A DNA stretch of 64,000 bases from Telmatactis stephensoni (taxonomy: Eukaryota; Cnidaria; Anthozoa; Actiniaria; Isophelliidae): positions 868,001-932,000 of the forward strand of contig JALIZF010001881.1 of NCBI GenBank assembly GCA_029948255.1. Reading direction: 5' to 3'. Shown here one piece after another: positions 54,569-64,000 of the stretch (position 1 is the first letter of the stretch; each line of letters opens with the position of its first letter). A program made the translations under genes and the position numbers. Under the pieces are notes generated by a model. It did no database searches. It was not told the DNA's origin and saw only the letters and a program-made list of their open reading frames with translations.

Positions 54569-57500
54569 CATTTGGTCACACCGAAAATAAAAATATTTCA
54601 CCAAAAATAAAAATATTTCAACACAAGTTGCAGAAAACAGTCTACTGGTTATTCCCGTTTGATAACTTATTTCGCCGTGTTGATATTGGTCTAATTAGCA
54701 TATTATAAACTCATTATCATACTAAAAGTTGGTTACAGGAAAACGTTCTTTTATGTGTAGGACCCAATAAAGTTATATTATAATTGATATTAGCGAGTGA
54801 GATAGCACACTAGCCGAAAGGCTAGTGGTAGAGTTTTACTTAACCCCTTAAAATAGAATTACGTTTTTCTTTCTGAACTTTAGATAGGATAACATTTGAT
54901 GTTCATCTTGGCCAGCATTAGATTGGGACAAAGCCCACACTTTGTGATATGCTCACAATGCCATTCTGTTCCATTCGAAAACAAAATAAGAACAAAACAA
55001 TGTAATTATTTGCGATTTACGACATATACTGTCATATCATCATCATTATCACCTGTGGAACTACCACACGTTTTATCGAATAATGTCAATGATTAATTGA
55101 ACATTACCTTCCATTAAGAAAGTGTAGTAGGTAACCTCGGAGAACATCGTGACCAAGAAAAAACGAGTGCATGTTTAAAACACAACTTTTGTTGCCATCA
55201 AAAGGAATGGGTCCACAAAAACACCCGACTGTTCCACCTTTTATAACTATGGAATGATTGGACAAAGACACAGACTGGTAAGATAAGAATCTCCACACCC
55301 ATCAATAACAATAACAATAACAATAATAACTTTTATTGACTAGATAGAGAACGTATCCGGTTGCGCCAGCACTACACAAACAACTTACATTGCTAAATAA
55401 TTACTAAATCAAAAAAACTTTAAAAAACAAAAGAAAAAAAAACAATTAATCATGTGATCCATCATTTTGATATGATGGCTTACCATTAACGGTTACTGTT
55501 GTAGTAAGTGAAGAGAGTAACTTGTCTTATTTCGCCATCGACGACTTGCCCCATGTTATAGATTCTACATGTAGTGCTTTCATCTGTGGATTTGAAAGTG
55601 ACCTGCTCTGAATTGCTTGCCTTTGTCATAAGTGATCCAAGGACGAATTCTAAGAAATTTGCGTCAACAAATTGAATCTTTTTGGTAGAGAGGCACAACA
55701 TGGAGCGTGAGGGTTCTGAACTGATCTCTTCTGTGTCTTTTTCAAAGAGGTCTGCTATGAAATCAGGACAACATTCTTCGTCGTTTCTCTTTTTAAGCTC
55801 TGTGATGTGTACACACTGAGGTCTATTACAGTTGTTGCAGTTACTACATCACAATGTTTTCTTGTTGAAATGCACAACTCCCCAAGACGCATGTTTCGAG
55901 GTTTCATTTTCAATCCAAACAAGAATGGAATTCTTTGTCACCGTGGTGAATTTTTCGGTTCTGAACTCTTTGAGAGAGAGAGAGAGAATAAAAGAGATAA
56001 TATTAATAGATAGAGAGGCCATGTAACAAATTAAAAGTATAAGTAAGGAACATTAACAAAACTTGTCTCTTTAATTAGAACACTAAAAACTTGATAAAAT
56101 GCGGAATATATTGTTCACAGTACAGCTCCTTTAGCGGACTCTTTTGAGTCGTCCTAAGTGGGCTAGCCATTTTCGTTGTTTGGGAAATTTGACGGGCCCA
56201 TCAAAATTACCCATTTTATCTGAAATCGATGAAGGTTGTCAGACATGTTTCATTACAGGAAAGCTATACTCGTTGATGACATCACCATATGGCAAGGAAT
56301 TGGGAAGCTAGGTGGCTCGATATAGTTTTCTATTGACCACGCTTCCGTTTTTCATTCCATGAATTGAGCCAAACTGTTTTTACATTCAGTTATTGGACAT
56401 AAATCAAAGTTCATATTTTTGTCTGTTTCACTTTGATTTGTGTTGCCATAGCGACACAAATAAACAAAGTTATGCCTGGGATCATTTTTTGCTCCTAAAA
56501 TATAAGGACAATCGTTGTGATTGAACGAGGGTAAGCTTAACACTTAATAAGTTAATCAATAATTTTCACCTTTTCAGTTGTTTGTAATTTATAGACAAAA
56601 TGACACTGAGCTTTGATCCAATTCCAATAACTGGTGTAAAAACCGTTTTGGTTGGTCAAGAGTAAGTTGCTAAATTCGTAAAGAGAAAAACGGAAGCATT
56701 GTCAATAAAAAAAAACTATATAGAGTAACCTGAAGGAATTTCTTTACGTCATTTTAAGGCATTTTACAGCGTTTTGTTGAAAAAAGGCTGATTTATCGAT
56801 AGAAGGTGTAGTACAACCTGAGGGTCATAAGCGCGATTTGAAACAAGAAAGGATGCTGTACCAGCATTACCTGCATTACATTCCTCATCGTTTTCTCTTA
56901 ATACTGGCTCAATCCCATACAAATTGTCAAATCGCTGCATGTAGAGTGACAGCACCACAGTGTGTATGCACGACGGGTGTGCTGAAGTCCATTCTGTCGT
57001 GAATAAATATAGAAATAATGAAATCATTAATTTTTAATAAATTTATTTTGTTACGAGATTGTCAGCAATCCTCAGCGATACATGCAATGAATCTAGATGT
57101 TCAGCAGCGACATTTTCACCTGATAAGGACTGTGCGCAAATCTAACTCGGAACTAACTAAGAACTAAGGAATTGAATGAATTGACTAAAATGAAGTACCT
57201 TGCTTTGTAAGGTCCATCCTGTTGTCTAATGCCTGAACAAAGTTTTCTTGATGTAGGTCACACGAGCAACCGTAGATCCAGCCTGTCTTGTCTCCAAAGG
57301 CACAAGGAAACCTTTTAATAGAGACAAATTGGTCCTCCTATTAAAAAAAACAACATTATAACATGACAAATTACACCACGTAATACGCCATAACAATTTC
57401 CTATTCGAAACTAGGGTTTCAAAAAGGAAGTCTGGGAAAGAGAAAACTGAAGTTTATGACGTTTATACACAAACAACAGATTCCACACATGTTAAAGTGC

Positions 57501-58523
57501 AATTAAGGCCCAAACCAAGTGATTCTGTTGTCCTAGTTTGGTGACGTTCACCAATATAACCTGCATGCTATATGTTGCTAAACTTCATGACCAAAAGAGT
57601 ACCGCGTCTCTTTAGACCGATTGTGCTTTTAGTAATCCTTTTTCCTGTTTTGCCGTCGGCTACATTTCACTTTTTACTACATATTACCCTTTGACGTCAG
57701 TAGAATAAGTTTCAACTTCTCTTGAAACAAAGGTGCCCTATTCTCGCTAAATTTCACGAGTACTTAATTTGGCCATTTGAAACCGAAGTTGTACATATTT
57801 TGTATTCACATTCTATCACATTATTCTACGCCACACTGATAGCCCCCTCGAATTTTTTTTGTCAAAAAAATAGGAATAATAGATAGTCTTCAATGACAGA
57901 AATTGATACAATTGCCCAGTTTCTAAGTTTATTTCACTTGTTGTTTTTATTAAAACTGTAAAAAACAAAAAAACTTCTTTGCACTTAATTCTGCCAAATG
58001 AAACTTCATTTGTAACAGAATCCCCAGCTTTTCCACATTGTGGTATTCGCTTTCAATATGTACTTCCAGTAATTTAGGTTGGGGAGAAGTTTAGGCCCGA
58101 AAAATTGACTTATCATCATGTGTGGCTGATGTAATATGTAAATAAATTGCGGCATACCTTCAAAACCTTTTTAACTTCGTGTATCTGCATAACAAGAAAA
58201 TGTGATGCGTTTCCATTCAGAGTAATGACACCAGAAGGAGATCTTATGAGAGCGTGTAAATACTCGGCCTTCAGGCTTCCCTCCTCAAGCAAAGTCTTAA
58301 AAAAAAGGATAATTTAAAGTTAAAAATTTGCGGTTAATGAGATAATTTATATATGTGGTATTACACTCTAATACAATGCTCTTACCAATTCGTCAATCAC
58401 TTCTGATGATATCGGATTACTGCTCGTGTAGGATACCAAGGACGACTTCTGCCTTTTTACTGGAGTTGTCACCTCACAAAAATCAGTTAACGAACAGGAG
58501 CTGCCGAGTTTTATCCTAGGCAT

Positions 58524-60391
58524 CTTAAAAGCCGTAAGCAGTCGTATTTTAATATGAAAAAAAGAAGATCTCCAATATTACTGTTAGAGGATATACAGTA
58601 GAGAGTTTTCTTTGGGTTCAATAACTTGCTTTATTACTACTTGCTTGCTGCTACAACTTATGATCAATTCTGTGTGTATATGACTATTATAGTTGTTCAG
58701 TTGAACTAAGTGGTTTGACCAGTTTTTACCTATCAATCAAAGGCTTCGCAGTGCTAGAGAGCATGCTATTGGTTATTAGGATCAAGCTCGAAGCTCATTG
58801 ACTTTATTGACTATAACAAACACAGAGAAGTTTTCGTGAGAACTTCTTAGTGTTTTATGGGTCAAAACACTTGGTTACAACTCGTGTCCAAATAGATAAA
58901 ATCAAAACTGCTTAAGTGGTCAAAATTGCTTTGCTTTACAAGTTACTTGATGGAAGAACAACTCGATCAAAAGTTTGGGTGTGTACCCTGTTGTGTAACA
59001 CCTAGTATGCAGAAGTAGGAGGAGTCTCCTTTAGCTAGTAAACAACATACCAAGAGCTTGAGAGAACTGGTTTTCTAGGCCAAGTTGATGTTTACGTGGT
59101 TTCCACTAGTCACCGCTATCAGGAATCTGTCAGACCAACTCGTAGTCTATTATTCCTGGATCAACGAAACGTGTACTCTATTGTTCCTGGATTAGAGAAC
59201 AAAATAAACTTGTACATTGATTTGATTAAAAACATAGGTAATGAAATTATCGCCAGTTTGTCTGCCTAGCACGGATTAGTTTTGATTATTGAAGTTAAGC
59301 TCAAATTAAAGATAGAAGATACTGGACCCTATAAAATGAATAAGAATACGAGTAATGCAAAAGTGGATAAAATATGAAATAAAATATATCGCCAACAATA
59401 TTGAGCATGAATAAAATTGGACAAATAATGTTGCGTAACATTACTGGTAAATACATTAACACTGCTTATCCTTATCGATTACTTTGGCATATATTCGGCA
59501 ATCCCAGCAGGGAAAGGAAGTAGTCACGTGACCTGGACAGTTATCCAAACCAGTTTATCAGTTTGACCAGGTTGTCTCCGCAAACAAGAAAGCTTTCTAG
59601 AAGGTCGTCGACCAAAAAAAAAGTAGCTATTTGGTACAGACTGTGAGTAATTTCCCTTTCAGAATCACAACAACAAAAAGCTCTGACGACTAAAATAATG
59701 CTTACAATTTTGTTTAGGGGCCAGTAATGGCATTCTTTTGCACTGTACATTTGCACAGAGGTGCACAATCGCTCTTATTTGGAGAGGTAAGCAATTGAGC
59801 AGATCTTGAGTTGATTCTAGCCCAAGATAATAATGAAATAACAAATGTACAACAAATGTGGGTGAAAGGAGGGGGGGCGGGTATGGAGGAGCTTCCAACC
59901 ACTTTTTATTTGGCTCAGGTGGTTTAGTGTAAGGTATGTAGAGAGATAGATATAACTTTATTTAAACACGGTTAATTCATCAGGGGTACATTTACAAATA
60001 ATAATGTCGAGATCTAAGAGATGACCGGCCCCTTAGGTGCCGGGAAGATGTTTATGTTGTTCTTAAACTAATATGATATGAACGATTTACAGATACTTGA
60101 CGGGAATAGTATAGATAATCTAAAAAAAAATCTTAAAACATACCGGTAGTCGGGAAGGATTGAAACTTGGGTGATGTGTATCACGGTAATTGAATTTGAT
60201 TTTTCTATATAATGAGAAACTATTCATGAACATGAACTTAAACACAGAATCAAACTCGTATAATGGTTACCCTATCCTTTGTAGGCACATTGAGACTGGT
60301 GTATTCTAGCTACAAGTAATCTATATTTTTTCTTTTTTGCTGTTGTTGTTGTTGTTGTTGTTGTTGTTGACACGTTCTCCTTTCTTATCAG
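58524..60391. other. Non-coding stretch
   Basis: Upstream flank of the KDZ-like gene. No clear terminal repeat of that element or other gene was found. A (GTT)n tract lies just before the exon-like segment at 60392. Confidence 0.45.
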
Positions 60392-60561
60392 AATGATGGA
60401 GGAGTTACCACTTTAGGGCATTTGGAAGCTTGCAGTTGGTCCGCTGCGTTTGAAGTGAGAAGGAAATACGCCGAGCATGGCATCAAACTTGACAGCTCTT
60501 GCCCTTTAAGATTGGAACGAGTAGAGGATGTTCCAGCATATTTCGATGATTTCCGTGTAAC

Positions 60562-60601
<40 letters not shown>

Positions 60602-60733
60602 AGAAGAAGAAGAAGAAGAAGACGGAGAAGAAGAAGAAGACGAAGAAGAAGGAAAAGAAAAAAGAAGAAGAATAAAAAGAAGAAGAAGAAGAAGAATCTT
60701 AAAAGCAATATTGTATTTCCACGGTATTTTTGA
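60392..60733 (+). other. Exon-like coding segment running into (GA)n/(GAA)n
   Basis: After a plausible acceptor (cttatcAG) the frame reads NDGGVTTLGHLEACSWSAAFEV, RRKYAEHGIKLD, LRLERVEDVPAYFDDFRV and then enters pure GA and GAA/GAC repeats giving Arg/Glu-type runs before a stop. The first 60 residues look like real protein. The repeat probably interrupts or replaces the exon end. No domain is recognised. Confidence 0.35.
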
Positions 60734-61535
60734 TCATCGCCGATCCAAACTACATGTATCTTGAGTAAGACAAGAAATGAATAAACAAAGAAAACACGTT
60801 TCGTCTTATATTAAGATAGTACATAAGAGATAAATGAACCACCTTAGAGTGCACACTTTTAGCATAATACTATTTAGTCATCATTTGCTTCAGTGATCGA
60901 CTAAGGAAGATTTCACTCAGACGTAAGACCACAGAAATAAACTCAAAAACCTCTGGAGGCATTAATTGCTATTGTATTTTTGCTATCCACTACTTTGAAA
61001 AAAAAAGTTGCAATTACGCATTACCTAATAAGTTTAATTTCAGGTGCACTATAATCTCCATGACACAACTGATGTTCAAAACTGTTAACAGCGCCACTCA
61101 GTTATCTGGTACCAGTTTAACACCTGCCGTAATTACCTCTCTTTAGCACAAAGGTGTCCCATGGTGAGACATATTTGCTTTATTTATTCTGTACTTTGCG
61201 GAATTTAAAGCCATTCATTTAAAGTACTTGGAAATCCGATTCTGGCAATAAATAAAACAGCGGGTTAGCTCCAGTATCTATTATCTATTAGTATCATAAC
61301 AAGGTATTTGGCCGGTATTGTTTCCAATGCAGCTCCTATTTACTTTCCGAGAACATATTGCGTGCGTTTCTAAGACGTTCAACACAATCCGCACGCTGTG
61401 TGTAAAATTGCATGTGCTTTAATTACAATCAGTAAACAAGCTGCGATAACTATCAGATAGTTAGCTCGTTTAACGAAGAAAATGTATATAATAATAATAT
61501 GATAATAATTATTCATTCATACTCTCATTTATTTA

Positions 61536-61650
61536 TCTCTCTCTCTCTCTCTCCATCCATCCATCCATTCACCCATCCACCCATCCACCCATCCACCTAC
61601 CCACCCACCCACCCATCCACCCATCCACCCACCCATCCACCCATCCACAT
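61536..61650. repeat. (CT)n and (CCAY)n simple repeats
   Basis: CTCTCT followed by about 100 bases of CATCCACC/CCATCCATC words. The open frame through it is an artefact that joins the real coding region at 61650. Confidence 0.92.
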
Positions 61651-63725
61651 GATTCGCTTTCACAAGTTAAGAAAAGATGACAGAAGATACAAGAAGGCAC
61701 TGAAATGTGCTTTAAAAGCATCAGATAGGATTCTGCACACGTATGCGACGTTAAGGGAGCAAGTACTTCATAGAAGCCTAGAATTAACACCACCAGTTGA
61801 TAATCCATATCAGGTTCAAGATGTGACAGACCCAGATGAGATAGTAGAAGAGGCATGTGGTAGTTCTGTTAAAAGCACTCAAGGTAAAGAGCTCCCAATA
61901 CCTGATCCATCCGATGAAGAACCTTGTGAGATGACATACGAGTCAAGTGGTAGTTCTGGAGACCAGGGTGAAACAGACGAAAGAGATAAGTCGCCACCTC
62001 AGCTGCAGCTGCTGGCTAGCTCTTTCAAGACTTGGATTGAGTCACCTGACAGGGGAAAATATGATCCCAAAACGGCCAACCAACACATGAAGCAAGTGAT
62101 CAAGGTAGTAGAAATCATAGATCCTAACACTAAACAGCTGTCGCACTTGTTTGATAGTACGCTTATTCGCTCAAAATTCGTAAAAGAGTTTGCAGAAGGA
62201 GTATACACTCCAAAGATAATAAAAGGGTACTTAACAAGCATAAGGCATTTTTGCTTTTATGTTTTGCAAGAGAAACCAGTAGGTCTGCTGTTTCAAGAGA
62301 GTGAGTTAACGGAATTACGTGACCGTGACGATGGGCCAAGGCTTACAAGAGGGAATGTGGTAAACAGAAGTGGAAGAAAGCAGAAACAAACATTGAACGT
62401 CTAGTAACTCCTGACAAATAAAGTGGTAGACTTTGAGAAAAGCAAAGCAGCAAGAGACGCTATCATATTACTTGGTACGTTGTCTGGAGCCCACAACCAC
62501 TTGATCAATCAAAGTGACTTTGTGCTCATAAGAGATTTTTTACTGACTGAGATCTCGATTGATAATGCAAATCGTCCAGGGGTGGTAGCTAATATGATGG
62601 TTCACGAGTTCCAGGAATCACGAAGAATGGACAATGAAGGCCACGTAGTAGTGTCAGTGCAAGAACACAAGACCTTTTATTGCAGTGGCTCGGCAAAGCT
62701 TGTGCTAAATCAGAAGCTGTATAGCTGGTTGCAGATATACTATCGAGAAGTAAGACCTGCTGTGCTCAAACATAGCAACGCTCCTGATAACTTTTTCGTG
62801 ACATGGAACAGAAAACCGCTTGATTCCAGCCAAGTGACCAAAGCCATGAAGTCTGTGTGGAAGAAGGCAAAAATGGAAGGGAACATTTGCGCGTATGTCT
62901 TCCATAGAGGAGGAGTGACGGAGATGCTAGTGAAACACCAGGATCTGTCTTTTAACATGGCTTGCTCTGTAGTCATACTGAAAACACAGCTAAGAAGTAC
63001 TACAAAACAACGGAAGTAGGAAGGTCGGCACTAAAAGCGTCTAAAATGTTGGCGAAAGCAATGCGCCGTCCGGAGGAAGACAGCTGCAGTGTTTCCAAGA
63101 ATGGTGAACAGTCGGAAGATGGAGGCAGCTTAAGCAAGAATGCCGACATAGAGAAAGTACACCGCGTGTGGTCAGAAAGTGCAGTAGCTACGCTAGATCT
63201 TTGTTTAGTCAAGAGATCGCCGATGGCCATGTGACCCGTGAAACAGTAAGAAACAAGCTCAGGGGAGCTCCCCAGCTCCAAGAAGAGGGAGAGCAAAGAT
63301 TCCTCGATAAAATACGCTATGAGATCAATCGCCAGACACCCAATGCTGACGACGCCGAGGGTTCGCAGAACGAAGCTGCTAATTTGCCACAGAATCGAGG
63401 AACGACACAAGATCGAGTCGACCGTTTGTTAGAAGATCAAGATACCATTTCTGTAATTTATCCTACAGAAGAGTCCTGCATTACAAAAGGTTCAGCCGTG
63501 TTTGATAAGAGTGATGTGAAGCTGCTCCGACGCGTGTTTGACGACATGATCACCCAGTATTCCCCAATATCCAAGCCCCGTATTATTGAGCGCCTAAACG
63601 AAATAAGCTGTCAATTAACCAGATTGTCTCGCGCATCAAATATGAGCGCAAACGTTTTAGGGAAAAGAAAGACGGCAGATGGGAGTGATTATAAGTGTAT
63701 CTTACATTCCTGTAAAACGTTTTAA
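61650..63725 (+). pseudogene. Crypton-like tyrosine recombinase, several frameshifts
   Basis: The coding signal starts with [19 protein letters not shown], continues with an acidic linker, then a core-binding-like helical region (HMKQVIKVVEIID, LIRSKFVKEFAEGVY, YLTSIRHFCFYVL). After frame changes near 62340-62430 the catalytic domain follows: NANRPGVVANMMVHEF (first Arg), YVFHRGGVTEML (His/Arg block) and, after another change near 62965, TAKKYYKTTE (Tyr nucleophile). A further change near 63170 leads into a C-terminal helical tail ending at TAA 63723-63725. The order Arg...His-Arg...Tyr marks a tyrosine recombinase. Similar genes in cnidarian genomes resemble Cryptons. At least three frame changes make this copy inactive unless they are assembly errors. 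No element ends were recognised. Confidence 0.65.
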
Positions 63726-64000
63726 TACTTGACCATTGCATTTTTGTGATGGCGTTAGTGTACATAACGCCCCTGAGAGGTCTGAGCTGTTGTTTGGTAA
63801 GGAGAAACTCAATCTAAAATGATTGAACTTGTTTGAATTTTGTAAGCCACAGGTTATCATGTTCCAGTGTTAATTTTATGTAATAGTTCAGTTTCAAATT
63901 TCAGTAATGTAACTGTCATCTGCGCATGGTTACGATGCGCTATCAATTTGTTAAATACCAGGTGATAAATTATTGATACATAAGAGCAAACAAAAGAGAA
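63726..64000. other. Non-coding right edge
   Basis: Only short ORFs. Nothing is supported. Confidence 0.5.

Larger units (their letters stand above)
52418..54745. mobile_element. PIF/Harbinger-like transposon in an intron of the KDZ-like gene
   Basis: The inverted ends of about 60 bases are diverged: GCGTTTTCCCGTAACCTGCTTTT with AATATGC-type words on the left, and the complement of ACGTTTTCCTGTAACCAACTTTT on the right. Inside are a minus-strand DDE transposase and a divergent plus-strand passenger gene. The target duplication could not be settled (possibly TTT). The KDZ-like exons on either side (55274-55108 and 52224-52048) still splice in frame. Confidence 0.72.
45646..58523 (-). pseudogene. 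KDZ-like transposase gene, eleven exons, decayed, hosting two nested transposons
   Basis: Minus-strand exons: 58523-58386 (ATG), 58295-58158, 57337-57199, 56993-56818, 55965 to about 55489, 55274-55108, 52224-52048, 47242-46653, 46277-46194, 46116-45994, 45902-45646 (TAG). Almost all junctions keep frame, even across the introns that now hold whole transposons. Features in order: Cys-rich CxC-like segment (C-x2-C-x2-C then QCVHITEL), LLHFLNGR, C-x2-C with VVFFDGTSLAF (first catalytic Asp region), GIVTMHCQH, QVESPDAVF, VVYDFACGLHSY (second Asp), and MNSEMCEQSNAQL with SYMRPENF (the Glu region). This matches my memory of Kyakuja-Dileera-Zisupton transposases with CxC domains. Lesions: an in-frame stop in exon 5 near 55846, a broken exon 5 donor region, and two frameshifts in exon 8 (near 47170 and in an A-run near 47030). 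Element ends were not found. Confidence 0.7.

Noticed and set aside
60388..60708. Minus-strand Leu/Ser-rich ORF
   Set aside because: Antisense translation of GA/GAA repeats.
61569..61856. Minus-strand Gly/Trp-rich ORF
   Set aside because: Antisense of the CCAT/CCAC simple repeat.

Overview
The window looks like repeat-rich DNA from an animal nuclear genome. Genes have GT-AG introns, there is a Pol III tRNA gene, and most coding sequence belongs to mobile elements. From memory of the families present (BEN and DM domain proteins, KDZ-like and Crypton-like recombinases, GIY-YIG Penelope elements with hammerhead ribozymes) I infer an anthozoan cnidarian, probably a coral or sea anemone. No database search was possible, so this is inference. 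Exon models were built by hand from splice signals and frame continuity.

Layout. 1-1003 (minus): 5' exons of an EnSpm/CACTA-like transposase gene running off the left edge, head to head with a nine-exon BEN-domain gene (1258-5039, plus) that has a 25-residue coding repeat. 6275-8955: a broken multi-exon gene of an unclassified transposase-like family. 8956-17500: AT-rich non-coding DNA with fold-back elements, a 979-bp TTAA-flanked non-autonomous transposon and diverged duplications. 17500-28900: a nested nest of at least five Penelope-like element (PLE) insertions. Nearly all are in inverted (head-to-head) arrangements, carry hammerhead ribozymes and lie in or beside (TA)n tracts. The nest also holds three copies of a 270-bp fold-back MITE, each inside (TA)n. 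It ends in a 985-bp palindrome that duplicates the first part of an intronless tRNA-Tyr gene (28874-28947).

29046-30093: two divergent, compact TATA-driven ORFs of unknown family. 31600-32262: remains of another transposase-like family. 33043-36101: an apparently intact Tc1/mariner-type (DD34E) transposon with 195-bp terminal inverted repeats. Between them lie a transposase gene and, divergently, a gene for a DM (Doublesex/Mab-3) zinc-finger protein with a CUE/DMA-like domain. I consider this the most notable object in the window. 36102-45645: mostly non-coding DNA with MITEs.

45646-58523: one decayed eleven-exon KDZ-like transposase gene on the minus strand. Two younger two-gene transposons sit in its introns: a second DD34E element (47933-51669) with a four-exon transposase and a four-exon passenger gene, and a PIF/Harbinger-like element (52418-54745) with a transposase and a passenger gene. 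61650-63725: a frameshifted Crypton-like tyrosine recombinase.

Taken together, the window is an archive of layered transposition. Three separate DNA transposons each pair a transposase with a second, unrelated-looking protein, one of which has the architecture of a developmental transcription factor.
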